The notes: a model not told the origin generated them from the sequence alone. A stretch of 64,000 bases of DNA from Aquirufa beregesia (GCF_011090385.1 NZ_SEWW01000001.1:744001-808000); one strand, 5' to 3'; shown: positions 46,323 to 55,841, counted from the stretch's first letter. Made by a program: numbers and translations.

Positions 46323-47677
46323 AAACATCACTCCATTGCCTCTTGATACTTGTCATTTCCATGCTTTGTTGGGAAGCATTAGGTCAAGAAATGCTTGTTG
46401 GATTTGCTAAAAAAAACATCACGCCCAGTTCTCCCATTTGGCTGACAGGTTATGCTAGCAGAACCCAACCTGCCACAGGGGTGGTGCATCATTTATGGGC
46501 CAAAGCAGTATATTTAGAAAGTTCTCCTAATGAAAAAGCCCTCATTGTCAGCACTGATTTATTAGGGTTAAGTCGAGAAGTCACTCAAGGTATCGTCCAA
46601 CAGCTACAATTAAAATATGGAATAACTCAAAAACAATTGATTATTAATTCCTCTCATACCCATTCTGGCCCCATGATCTGGCCAGCTTTGAGCGGAATAG
46701 CAGATTATCACCTAGAAGATCAAAGAGCCGTTTCAACTTATACCTTAGGCTTAATTAATACTATTATAGATTTAGTTGGTGAAGCTATCGCAAATAAGGA
46801 AAAAATGCAGCTTTCCTATGGCCATGGGCAGGTAGATTTTGCTATCAATCGCAGACAATTAGCTGCTTCTAAAGTAGGAAAGATGTTGGCAGGTCCAATT
46901 GACCATGATGTACCAGTCATCAAAGCGGAAGATGCTCATGGAAATGTGAAAGGGATATTAATGGGTTATGCTTGTCATAATACCACCGTCCAAGGAGACA
47001 ATTATTTAGTCAATGGAGATTATGCTGGATTTGCCCAAATTGACATTGAAAAAAAATATCCTCAAGCTGTTTCTATGTTTCTGCTAGGATGTGCAGGTGA
47101 CCAAAATCCCGAACCAAGAGGTAGTTTAGTATTAGCTGAAAAACATGGTAAAAAGTTGGCTGAGGCAGTCCACATGTTAGTTCAACAAAAATTAAAACCC
47201 CTTAGCAATTCTCTACAATACGATGCTCTACAAATTACTCTGGATTTTCAAAAAATGGACATTAGTACCTATCAAAAGGAATTAGTAGGTGATAATGTAT
47301 TTAAACAAAGAAGAGCAAAACTGATGCTAGAAGCTATCAATAAAGGCTGGAACATCGATCATTATACTTACCCTATACAAGCTTTACGCATTGGAAAAGA
47401 GTTTACTATCGTGGCTTTGGCAGGAGAAGTAGTCGTGGATTATTCGCTAAGAATCAAAAGAGAATTTGCGCCACAGGATATTTTTGTCGCTGGATATAGC
47501 CAAGAAGTCATGTGTTATATACCATCTAAAAATGTGCTAAGCGAAGGAGGATATGAAGCTGAATCCAGTATGATTTACTATGGTTGGCCGGGGCCATTTG
47601 CTGACACAGTGGAAGAAAAAATAATGAAAGGTGTACACCTAGTAATGAAAAACATAGGTATTCGTTCAAGACGATAA
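46319..47677 (+). CDS. Exported neutral/alkaline ceramidase-family protein
   Basis: A 452-residue protein with a Sec signal peptide, related to the N-terminal domain of neutral/alkaline non-lysosomal ceramidases: VGFAKKNITPSSPIWLTGYASR, NSSHTHSGPMIW (zinc His and active-site region), YACHNTTVQGDNYLVNGDYAG and LGCAGDQNP. It lacks the C-terminal domain of true ceramidases, so the amide substrate may differ; an N-acyl amino sugar would suit the operon. It is the last gene of the aminotransferase-propeller group. Confidence 0.8.
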   Translation: MKTSLHCLLILVISMLCWEALGQEMLVGFAKKNITPSSPIWLTGYASRTQPATGVVHHLWAKAVYLESSPNEKALIVSTDLLGLSREVTQGIVQQLQLKYGITQKQLIINSSHTHSGPMIWPALSGIADYHLEDQRAVSTYTLGLINTIIDLVGEAIANKEKMQLSYGHGQVDFAINRRQLAASKVGKMLAGPIDHDVPVIKAEDAHGNVKGILMGYACHNTTVQGDNYLVNGDYAGFAQIDIEKKYPQAVSMFLLGCAGDQNPEPRGSLVLAEKHGKKLAEAVHMLVQQKLKPLSNSLQYDALQITLDFQKMDISTYQKELVGDNVFKQRRAKLMLEAINKGWNIDHYTYPIQALRIGKEFTIVALAGEVVVDYSLRIKREFAPQDIFVAGYSQEVMCYIPSKNVLSEGGYEAESSMIYYGWPGPFADTVEEKIMKGVHLVMKNIGIRSRR

Positions 47678-47791
47678 CCCTCCTACCAATTCATTTTTTT
47701 CTTTCATTTTACTTGGTTAAAGGAAAAACTTGTCGAAAAATTACACTTTTCGCATTTTTATTTTAAAAATATAAAGTATTTCGCCAATTAC

Positions 47792-47906
47792 TATACTAAA
47801 ATTATATACTAACTAGGATAATCTATTTACTTTGCATGCAAGTTTTCAATTCAATAGATACTCAGACCTAAACTCTGAGGTTTTTTTAAATCAAATAGTA
47901 TACTAA
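47792..47906 (+). promoter_or_regulatory. Three TATACTAA motifs before the TonB receptor
   Basis: TATACTAA occurs at 47792-47799, 47805-47812 (13-base spacing) and 47899-47906. They are within the leader of the receptor gene. Could be regulator sites or simply AT-rich chance. Confidence 0.25.
47861..47887 (+). terminator. Leader terminator/attenuator-like hairpin
   Basis: CTCAGA (47861-47866) pairs with TCTGAG (47874-47879) and is followed by G and seven T (47881-47887). It lies 70 bases before the receptor start, so transcription from any promoter upstream would meet a terminator before the gene. Confidence 0.5.
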
Positions 47907-47958
47907 ATATATAGATTAAATTACTTATCAAATTATCCATAAACATCTCTAATAACGC

Positions 47959-50526
47959 ATGAAACAAATTTCTAAATTATTCATTCTACTAACGGCTTTG
48001 GTTTTACCTCTCCTAGCCTCCGCCCAAGACAAACCGACCATCAATGCCAAAATAACAGGGAAGGTCATTGATGCCAAAACAAATGAGTTCATCATAGGAG
48101 CATCTGTGTATATTAAGGGGATTACCAATGGAGCATCGACTGATGCCAATGGTGAATTTTCTTTAATTACGGCACAAAAATTACCTTTTACTTTAGTGGT
48201 ATCCTACGTAGGATACCAAAAGAAAGAAGTCATCATCAACAGCAATAAAGTGGAAATTACGATCGAAGAAAGTACCAACGAATTGAGTGATGTGGTGGTA
48301 ACTTCCAGAAGACGTCAAGAATCCATTCAAGACATTCCGATTCCTATTTCAGTCATTCGTGGAGCTGTGGCAGAAGATGCCGGTGCTTTTAACCCGAATC
48401 GTTTAAAAGAATTAATCCCTTCAGTACAATTGTATTCTTCCAATGGTAGAAATACAACCTTAAACATCCGTGGTTTAGGATCTTCATTTGGATTAACCAA
48501 TGATGGTATTGACCCTGGAGTAGGCTTTTATGTGGATGGGGTATATTACGCTCGTCCAGCGGCTACCGCCATCGACTTTGTCGATGTAGACCGTATTGAG
48601 GTTTTGCGTGGGCCACAAGGAACACTTTTTGGAAAAAACACTACGGCAGGTGCATTTAACATCACAACTAGAACTCCCAGTTTTACACCTGGTGCTACTT
48701 TTGAAGCTAGCTATGGTAACTTAAATTACATCCAAGTTAAAACATCCGTTACGGGACCTATCAGCAAAAAATTGGCTGCTAGAGTATCCTTTTCGGGTAC
48801 ACAAAGAGATGGTACCATTTTCAATACAACGACTTTAAAACCAACCAATGCGCTGAACAACTTAGGTTTTAGAGCTCAATTATTATATACGCCTTCAGAA
48901 AATGTCAACATCACTTTTGCGGGAGATAACGCCCGTCAAAGACCTGACGGAAATGCTACAGTGGTGGCTGGAGTAGTTCCTACGAAACGTGCAGCATACC
49001 GTCAATTCAATACCATCATTGCTGATTTAGGATATAAATTACCCACGACTAACCCATTTGATCGAATTACTGATGCGGATTCCCCTTGGAGAGTAAACAA
49101 CGATTTTGGAGGAGCCTCGATTAACGTAGATGCCAAAATTGGCAAAGGAACCTTAACTTCTACATCAGCATGGAGATACTGGATTTGGGACCCTTCCAAT
49201 GACCGTGATTTCATCGGCTTACCTGTATTAACTAAATCCCAAGGAAATTCAAGACATGACCAATGGACGCAAGAAATTCGTTATGCAGGACAGTTTTCGG
49301 AACGATTAAGCGGTGTTTTTGGTGTATTCCTAATTGACCAAATCCTAACATCCGACCCAGTTCAAACAGAAGAATCTGGTTCTGCCCAATGGCGATTTGC
49401 CCAGAGCTCTACTTCTGCTTTATGGAAAACACCTGGCTTATTTGATGGTTTTGGAACTAAAACTACTTCTAGATTACACACCTTAGGCGCAGCTGTATTT
49501 AGCCAAATTGATTGGAAAATTTCAGACAAATTGCACGTATTACCTGGTATTCGTTTCAACTACGATAAAAAAGATGTGGATTACAAACGTGAAACCTATG
49601 GTGGTTTACAGACCACCGATCCTGCTTTACTAGCCTTGAAAAATGGATTGTATACCAATCAAGCTTTCAACTTCAGTGTGAATGAAAACAATATTTCAGG
49701 TCAAGTGACTTTGGCTTACAAACCAAGCAACACATTTAACTTATTTGGAACATATTCAAATAGCTATAAACCCGTAGGTGTTAACTTAGGTGGACTACCT
49801 ACCGCCAATGGAGTAGTACTTTTAGACTTAGCCCGAGTAAATCCTGAATTTGTTACTCACTATGAATTAGGTGTGAAAACCAAGCCGAGTGCTCAGTCGA
49901 CGTTAAATGTCACTTTATACAATACAGACATCAAAGACTACCAAACTCAAGTTCAAACGGCTGAAGTGGGAGTAAACAGAGGCTATTTAGCCAATGCTGA
50001 AAAAGTTCGTGTAAAAGGGATCGAAGTAGATGGAAGTATTCGTTTAAGCAGTCATTTCTCATTTACAGGTGCTATTTCCTATACTGATGGCATATACGTA
50101 TCATTCAAAAATGCTCCAGTTCCTTTAGAAGAAACTGGCGGGGCTTCGGCTTTTAAGGATGTATCAGGTGGTGAATTACCAGGTATTTCTAAATGGGCCG
50201 GTTCATTGAGTGGAGAATACATTCATTCAGGCAAATTCTTAGCGCTAAAAGGTAATTATTTCATTGGCCTTGATACCTATGCTCGTTCAACTTTCTCCTC
50301 TAGCGCCTCTCCTTCTCAATACTTACATATTACAGGGTACAACATGGTTAATGGAAGAATCGGCTTCCGTGCTTCCAATGGTTTCTCGGTATTGCTTTGG
50401 GGAAGAAATATCCTAGATCGTGATTACTTTGAACAATTGTTACCAGCAGCAGGAAATGCAGGTCACTATGCGGCAGTATTAGGTGATCCAGCTACGTATG
50501 GGGTAACTCTTCGCTTCACTTATTAA
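47959..50526 (+). CDS. TonB-dependent outer-membrane receptor
   Basis: An 855-residue receptor: signal peptide ending LASA, a carboxypeptidase-regulatory-like domain (about 30-110, KVIDAKTNEFIIGASVYIKG), a plug (about 115-235, IQDIPIPISVI, GPQGTLFGKNTTAGAFNI) and a 22-strand barrel ending TLRFTY. The plug resembles receptors for siderophores or small organic ligands rather than SusC, and no SusD gene follows. The ligand is unknown; a leader hairpin and a strong terminator frame the gene as a single transcription unit. Confidence 0.9.
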   Translation: MKQISKLFILLTALVLPLLASAQDKPTINAKITGKVIDAKTNEFIIGASVYIKGITNGASTDANGEFSLITAQKLPFTLVVSYVGYQKKEVIINSNKVEITIEESTNELSDVVVTSRRRQESIQDIPIPISVIRGAVAEDAGAFNPNRLKELIPSVQLYSSNGRNTTLNIRGLGSSFGLTNDGIDPGVGFYVDGVYYARPAATAIDFVDVDRIEVLRGPQGTLFGKNTTAGAFNITTRTPSFTPGATFEASYGNLNYIQVKTSVTGPISKKLAARVSFSGTQRDGTIFNTTTLKPTNALNNLGFRAQLLYTPSENVNITFAGDNARQRPDGNATVVAGVVPTKRAAYRQFNTIIADLGYKLPTTNPFDRITDADSPWRVNNDFGGASINVDAKIGKGTLTSTSAWRYWIWDPSNDRDFIGLPVLTKSQGNSRHDQWTQEIRYAGQFSERLSGVFGVFLIDQILTSDPVQTEESGSAQWRFAQSSTSALWKTPGLFDGFGTKTTSRLHTLGAAVFSQIDWKISDKLHVLPGIRFNYDKKDVDYKRETYGGLQTTDPALLALKNGLYTNQAFNFSVNENNISGQVTLAYKPSNTFNLFGTYSNSYKPVGVNLGGLPTANGVVLLDLARVNPEFVTHYELGVKTKPSAQSTLNVTLYNTDIKDYQTQVQTAEVGVNRGYLANAEKVRVKGIEVDGSIRLSSHFSFTGAISYTDGIYVSFKNAPVPLEETGGASAFKDVSGGELPGISKWAGSLSGEYIHSGKFLALKGNYFIGLDTYARSTFSSSASPSQYLHITGYNMVNGRIGFRASNGFSVLLWGRNILDRDYFEQLLPAAGNAGHYAAVLGDPATYGVTLRFTY

Positions 50527-50545
50527 TATTCTATTCAACAATAAT

Positions 50546-50581
50546 ACATCAAAGCCCCGGCAAATGCTGGGGCTTTGATGT
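50546..50581. terminator. Bidirectional terminator between convergent genes
   Basis: Arms ACATCAAAGCCCC and GGGGCTTTGATGT pair perfectly around a short GC-rich loop. It lies 19 bases after the receptor stop and 15 bases from the BNR-protein stop on the other strand. Confidence 0.85.
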
Positions 50582-50595
50582 ATTATCTAAACGCT

Positions 50596-51753
50596 CTAAT
50601 TGACTTCTTTCACCTGGATACTCCTATCCTCCCCTTTCCATGATTCATAGGCTACAAGCCAAGATTTTCCGTTCCATTGTATGACTGGATAGGAACAATC
50701 TGAATCAGGACTAGACACAAGTTGATGTCGCATTTTACCTCGCTTATCTTTTATATACATGCCTATTTGCTTGAAATATCGCTCACCCTCTTGTTTTATT
50801 TGAGCATACACTAAGGCTACTTCTCCTTTGGGGTTTGTGGCTAACTGGGCTTGTCTGTATTTATCTCCCTTCAAATGTAAAATCAACTCTTTTTTATCTT
50901 GATAGGCCCATTTAATACCCGAACCACTACTAGCTCCGGTATACCAAGTGGCTTCTAAACCATGTGGCCCTCTCACTAAACTTGGTCCAGCATGCGGACA
51001 AGCATTAACTTGCCAATGGTCAGCCATCCAAGTAGTGGGTTGATTAAATGTCTTTCCAAAATCACTGGAATGGACATAGGCCATATCTCTTTCTCCTTGA
51101 TCATTCAAATCACGATAAATGAGATCGATGTTCCCGTGTTTATCTGCCAAAGCATCAATCCTACAGCATTCACAAGTCTGTTTATCCAGTATACGCATCT
51201 CACCAAAACCCTTTCCTTCAGAGGTTTCTGCATAAACCAAAGTCCGTCCTTTGGGTCCAAGTTTAACATCGAGCCAGAGTGCACCAACTTGGCCATTGGC
51301 TAAAGGAAATATTTTTCCAAAAGAATGGCTCAAGCCAGCCGTAGTATCACGATGAATGGTCTGAGCTTGAGACCAGCTACCTTGCTTTTCTAAGGCATAA
51401 AATAGATCTCCACTAAATCGAGATTTCTCACTGGGTTTATTTACTTCAAACAACAAAATGCAAGTGCCATCTGATTTATAGGCAAGTTTGGGCATTCCTT
51501 CAGCATGAGTAGATGCGTGTGAATGTATCGGAATAAACTCGCTGTCGGACCAAGACTGACCTGCTTTATCCCAGACTTTTCGAAAAAACAAGGTAGAATC
51601 CCCCTGTTTTTCTACCCAAGAAAGGACTAGGCTACCATCAGGTTTGCTCGCATAAGAAGGATCCATAGCGATGCGCGTAGGATGAGAGATTTGTTGCCCT
51701 ACACTCAAGTAGGTCAACAAAACTAAGGAGAATATCAAAGAATATTTCATCAT
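50596..51753 (-). CDS. Exported BNR/sialidase-fold protein with CxCC motif
   Basis: A 385-residue protein with a Sec signal peptide and Asp-box-type repeats of a six-bladed propeller (SDGTCILLF, SSDFGKTFNQP, WNGKSWLVAY). It is often annotated sialidase, but catalytic residues are not evident. A C194-x-C196-C197 cluster, C252-P-H254 and a His-rich stretch H78/H80/H83 could bind a metal such as copper. It is the last gene of the regulator-membrane-Cys-protein-receptor operon, overlapping the receptor by one base, so a role as a surface or periplasmic copper partner is a reasonable inference. Confidence 0.6.
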   Translation of the reverse strand: MMKYSLIFSLVLLTYLSVGQQISHPTRIAMDPSYASKPDGSLVLSWVEKQGDSTLFFRKVWDKAGQSWSDSEFIPIHSHASTHAEGMPKLAYKSDGTCILLFEVNKPSEKSRFSGDLFYALEKQGSWSQAQTIHRDTTAGLSHSFGKIFPLANGQVGALWLDVKLGPKGRTLVYAETSEGKGFGEMRILDKQTCECCRIDALADKHGNIDLIYRDLNDQGERDMAYVHSSDFGKTFNQPTTWMADHWQVNACPHAGPSLVRGPHGLEATWYTGASSGSGIKWAYQDKKELILHLKGDKYRQAQLATNPKGEVALVYAQIKQEGERYFKQIGMYIKDKRGKMRHQLVSSPDSDCSYPVIQWNGKSWLVAYESWKGEDRSIQVKEVN

Positions 51754-54125
51754 TATTTCGACTTAAACAATTGAAATACATCTACTTGCAATCCTAGATT
51801 AATGGTTCTAGGTGCAGCGGGTGTATAAGTACTTTTATCGCTGGCATTATTACCCCGACTTGCAGAATTGGCATATAATTCATTACTCAGGTTCATCACA
51901 TTCAAGAAGATTTGGTAGGCCTTCCACTGATAACCTAGGCGTAAGTTCAGTACTGAAACACCTGAAAGTCCACCAAAACCCGCATCCGCATATGAAACTG
52001 TGTTCACTTGATTTTGATACCAAGAGCTAATTCTTTGCCATTCCAAAGCTACTCGTGCACCTTTGATCCAATTCGGTTTATAGGTGATTTCCGCATTTGC
52101 AATGAAATGAGGAGCCTGAGGCATTTCTTTATTATTGACATTTTTTAAGACATCAGAAGCTTTTTGACTCAATACAAAATCCACAAACATGTGTCGGGCA
52201 TTCGTAGCTCCAAACCGGAAATTCCATTGATTATCTGGTCGATAGGAAATGGCATATTCAATTCCCTCATGAAGCGTCTTTCCTGCACTTTGATAGTCCG
52301 TGGAATTGTCGGGTTGACGGATACCCAATAATTCATTTTGACCATTCAAACGGTAAATAGAATAATCAATGAACAATTTGGATTGAAATAAAGATGCCCA
52401 ACCTCCTATTTCGAAATTATCAAAAACAGCTGGGTCAATGCTCAAATAATACTTCTCTCCCGTGGCGCTAGCTTGGGCTGCAGGACGTGCTCTAAATATG
52501 GCAGATAAGGCAGGGGGAGAAAAACCTTTAGAATAATTGGCATAAAAACCTACTTGTTGACTGGTCTCATAGGTCATACCGATTTTAGGTGAAAACTGTG
52601 CGTAAGACTTATTTCCTGTGCTTTGATCCATATAATTGCTATAATAGAAAGACATATCATCCAATCTTCCTCCTAATGAAATACGCAAACGTTCCAAGGG
52701 ATGAATATCCCATTGGGCATACATAGCCTTATTCCAAATAACGGCCTGATAATTGGACAAATGGGCATTGGGCAATACCTGAGCGATTTCATAATGCTCC
52801 ACCGATTTTTTATCTGGACGAAGAGTTGCGGACAAATTAATTTTATAAGCCCAATACCTATTAGGAGAACGATCCAGTAAAAAACCAGCAATGATTTTGG
52901 AATCAAGCCAAGAAAACTGTCGACTGTGCTGTCCCATGATACCCAAACTGGTAAAACTATTCGAGTTTATTTGACCTGAAGCGGTAGTAGAAGGAGCTGT
53001 CCAAACAATGCTATAAGCTGGGTTTTGACCTAGAGAGTTGTCTCGATAAAAAGCTGTCAAACTAGAAAAGGAATTATTGGGTCCTTTATGTTCTAAGGTA
53101 ATTCTTGAGCGAGATGAAAATGAACTACGGTAGGTAAAATCGGCTGGACTTTTATAGCTTCTGGAATAAAATCCCACACTATCAATATTGCCTCCAGTTT
53201 GGGAAAAATAGTCGTTATAGGCAAAAGATGACCACAATTTGGTAGAAGGTGAAATTTGATAATCCAAACGAACGTTGATGGATGATTTATCAAAATCAGA
53301 ATTAGAAGCCCAAGCATTTTTTTGTCGAGCTATATACCCTCCAGTCATCAATGACCATTTTTTACTCCATTGACCTCCTGCCGCAAATTGGGTTCTAGCA
53401 TAGCCCCATTCATCTGCCTGAAAGCCAATGGATGCGGTAGGAATCCCCGGCGCCATTTTACTGATCAAATTGATTGCGCCACCAACTGCTTCTGGTCCGT
53501 ATAATGAGGAGGCTGGTCCTTTGATTACTTCTACGGAATTTAGGCCTTGTAAATTGGTTTCAATCAGGGCATTGTGGTTAAAGACTCCCAATGGCCGCAA
53601 AGGAAGGCCATCTTCCATGTATAAAAAATAAGGTGAAGTCCCAAAAGGCTGTCGGATTCCCATGGCATGTTGTTCATTATTGTAATTCAACATGACTACT
53701 CCTGGCACTTTATTGATGATTTCGGTCAGCTGGATGGCTTTGGTATCTTGCAATAAGGATGCGCTAATTTTATGAATGGCCACGGGAGTTTCTGTTCGAA
53801 CTGCGGCTTGGCGTGAGGCGGTTACTACCACGGTGGCTAAATCCAAAGAAGCTTCTTCTAGCTGAATAATGGATTTGAGTTCAGAACCTTTCTTTTTTAT
53901 GGCTTGAAAGCCTAAAGAGGAAATAACATATTCTTCGGATGCATGTAAGGCACTTAGTATAAACTCGCCATGCTCATTACTTAAAGCGATAATTTTATTG
54001 AAATGGGTCAATGATGCACCTATGATAGGCTCTTGAGTAATGGCATGGAGAATTTTATAGGTATGTTGTTGCGCGTTACTTGCCAATGCCAGCAAGCAAA
54101 AGAACGCTAAGTATAAAGCTTTCAT
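51753..54125 (-). CDS. TonB-dependent receptor, possible copper (NosA-like) uptake
   Basis: A 790-residue outer-membrane receptor: signal peptide, carboxypeptidase-regulatory-like domain (about 20-95), plug (about 105-225, IIQLEEASLDLATVVVTAS then TEIINKVPGVVMLNYN, GPASSLYGPEAVGGAINLI) and barrel. In Pseudomonas stutzeri the TonB-dependent protein NosA supplies copper for nitrous-oxide reductase. This gene is in the operon divergent to nosZ, with a Crp/Fnr regulator and a Cys-rich small protein, so the same role is suggested. That function is inference; the receptor call is sure. Confidence 0.87.
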   Translation of the reverse strand: MKALYLAFFCLLALASNAQQHTYKILHAITQEPIIGASLTHFNKIIALSNEHGEFILSALHASEEYVISSLGFQAIKKKGSELKSIIQLEEASLDLATVVVTASRQAAVRTETPVAIHKISASLLQDTKAIQLTEIINKVPGVVMLNYNNEQHAMGIRQPFGTSPYFLYMEDGLPLRPLGVFNHNALIETNLQGLNSVEVIKGPASSLYGPEAVGGAINLISKMAPGIPTASIGFQADEWGYARTQFAAGGQWSKKWSLMTGGYIARQKNAWASNSDFDKSSINVRLDYQISPSTKLWSSFAYNDYFSQTGGNIDSVGFYSRSYKSPADFTYRSSFSSRSRITLEHKGPNNSFSSLTAFYRDNSLGQNPAYSIVWTAPSTTASGQINSNSFTSLGIMGQHSRQFSWLDSKIIAGFLLDRSPNRYWAYKINLSATLRPDKKSVEHYEIAQVLPNAHLSNYQAVIWNKAMYAQWDIHPLERLRISLGGRLDDMSFYYSNYMDQSTGNKSYAQFSPKIGMTYETSQQVGFYANYSKGFSPPALSAIFRARPAAQASATGEKYYLSIDPAVFDNFEIGGWASLFQSKLFIDYSIYRLNGQNELLGIRQPDNSTDYQSAGKTLHEGIEYAISYRPDNQWNFRFGATNARHMFVDFVLSQKASDVLKNVNNKEMPQAPHFIANAEITYKPNWIKGARVALEWQRISSWYQNQVNTVSYADAGFGGLSGVSVLNLRLGYQWKAYQIFLNVMNLSNELYANSASRGNNASDKSTYTPAAPRTINLGLQVDVFQLFKSK

Positions 54126-54188
54126 TTTAAACTAATTTACATGAGAAAATAAGCCTGATCGTTGTGATCAAGCCTTAGAATCAAGAAA

Positions 54189-54566
54189 TTAGCTCCACCG
54201 AGGAGGGTGAAAAGGTAAAAGAATGGAAGATTGTGATGCCATAGAGGCAACAGGGAAATGATCTTCTGAAAAATCAGAAAATACTGGCTTAAATACCCAA
54301 TTCAATAATTGGGCACAAGCTAATTGGACTTCAGGCAATTTTTCTAAACGCTCCGAATTCGTTTTTTGCTCCTTATCTTCCGCGGCTTTTAATTTCTTGG
54401 CCAAGTAACATTGACCATTACAATTCAATTTAGGTTTATCCCGATTTTCACACAGATTTTTAGCGATATAATTCCTGTTCACCTGATAATATGCCACAGA
54501 TGCCCATTGACTCATAAGAGGCAATTGAATGGCAATCAGCAATAGGATGGCAATGATTCGGTTCAT
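54189..54566 (-). CDS. Small exported Cys-containing protein
   Basis: A 125-residue protein with an N-terminal hydrophobic segment (IIAILLLIAIQLPL) and cysteines at 39, 49, 53 and 84. The C49-N-G-Q-C53 block followed by YLAKKLK is typical of small Bacteroidota proteins found beside metal-uptake receptors. No biochemical function is known. In this operon it may handle copper in the periplasm. Confidence 0.6.
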   Translation of the reverse strand: MNRIIAILLLIAIQLPLMSQWASVAYYQVNRNYIAKNLCENRDKPKLNCNGQCYLAKKLKAAEDKEQKTNSERLEKLPEVQLACAQLLNWVFKPVFSDFSEDHFPVASMASQSSILLPFHPPRWS

Positions 54567-54608
54567 GATGGTTCACAAAATTATACTATTATCCGTAAAT
54601 AAACATGG

Positions 54609-55841
54609 TCAATTTTGAATTAAATTTTGTCTAAATTTTTGACTCAAAAATACGCCTAACGCTCCTAAAAACATCAAAATAGCTACTCCAAACAACAGTT
54701 CATTGCTGAAGGAGATTTGTACTAAATTCAAAAAGCTCATTCCTTGCAGCATCAGAATCAGTTCATTGAGTAAAATCCCTCCTATAAATAATCCTAATGC
54801 TAACTTTAGAAAATAATTATATTGGATGTATCCTTTCCACCTAGCATATCCCAAAACAAATAAGCTCACGACCCCTAACAGTACTAAATGCAAATAAGCA
54901 ATGACTACAGGCCTAAATCCAAAGGCATATTCACTCAAACTTGGGATAATGGAGAGTAATTGTAAACTAAATTTTAAGCTGGTCGCCAATGCCACCAAAA
55001 TCCATAAAAACCAAACCGTAGCGGGCAGGCCCTGCTTTAGTTGTGAATGATTTTTCCTCACTTGAAAAAGCCAATAAAACCACGCCAAAAACTGTAGCAG
55101 GGCTGCTATAACCAGTATAAAATACCCAAACACGGGTAATTTGGCCCACATGATGGATAGCAGATAGGCAGGCGCTAAACTTGCAGCGAAAAGCCAAAAT
55201 ACAGGCCTTGAGTGGGCTAATTTGATTCCTACATGATCCAAAAAATAAGTAAATAGACCTAAGCAAGAGAAGATAAAATAACCATTGTATTGAAAATGTA
55301 AATAGTAATATACCGAGGCTAAGTATTTCTCTGGATGGTTGATTTTATTGGACATCAAATAGGCCAAAAAAATGGTTCCTAAGGAAGATAAGACATTAAA
55401 AATGATACTGGCTTGGATATAATAATCAGCAGTGGAGGATACTTTGCTTTGACGCAAGAAGGACCAAACACGAAAACAAAATAGGAAGTTTATAGCCGTG
55501 CTTAAGGTAGAAAAAAGGATGGAAATGGGACCATAGCCTTGATAAACAAAAGCAAAAAGCATAAAAAATGCCACTAGGCTATTCCAGGCAAGTAAATGAC
55601 TAAATTCAAAAGGCCCTTTACCTTGATTTCTTTCCTTCAAAGTAAAGGCTAGTAAAGTCATGATCATTTGACCTACCCAAGCCGAAAAGGCAAAATGAGA
55701 GTGTCCGTGCAACAGGTGTTTTTGATGAATTAATGGAAAGGAGAAGGCAATTTTATATCGAAGCAAGACACCCAATAGGGCCACTACCACTAGATTAAAC
55801 AAAGCTACTTGCAACCAAAAATTTGCTCCCTTCCCTTTCAT
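54609..55841 (-). CDS. Heme-copper-oxidase subunit I-like / NnrS-type membrane protein
   Basis: A 410-residue protein with about 12 hydrophobic segments. Helix 2 carries a striking His cluster, H39, H42, H45, H47 and H49 (LIHQKHLLHGHSHFAF), with later candidates in YYYLHFQYNG and IAYLHLVLLG. This resembles single-subunit heme-binding proteins related to heme-copper oxidase subunit I, including NO-linked NnrS-like proteins. No partner subunit is nearby. It lies between the Crp/Fnr gene (8-base gap) and the Cys protein, which suits a function in nitrogen-oxide respiration. Confidence 0.5.
   Translation of the reverse strand: MKGKGANFWLQVALFNLVVVALLGVLLRYKIAFSFPLIHQKHLLHGHSHFAFSAWVGQMIMTLLAFTLKERNQGKGPFEFSHLLAWNSLVAFFMLFAFVYQGYGPISILFSTLSTAINFLFCFRVWSFLRQSKVSSTADYYIQASIIFNVLSSLGTIFLAYLMSNKINHPEKYLASVYYYLHFQYNGYFIFSCLGLFTYFLDHVGIKLAHSRPVFWLFAASLAPAYLLSIMWAKLPVFGYFILVIAALLQFLAWFYWLFQVRKNHSQLKQGLPATVWFLWILVALATSLKFSLQLLSIIPSLSEYAFGFRPVVIAYLHLVLLGVVSLFVLGYARWKGYIQYNYFLKLALGLFIGGILLNELILMLQGMSFLNLVQISFSNELLFGVAILMFLGALGVFLSQKFRQNLIQN

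Noticed and set aside
47959-50526. SusC/SusD-type polysaccharide utilisation locus
   Set aside because: The receptor lacks SusC-like length and features, and no SusD gene follows; a strong terminator ends the unit.
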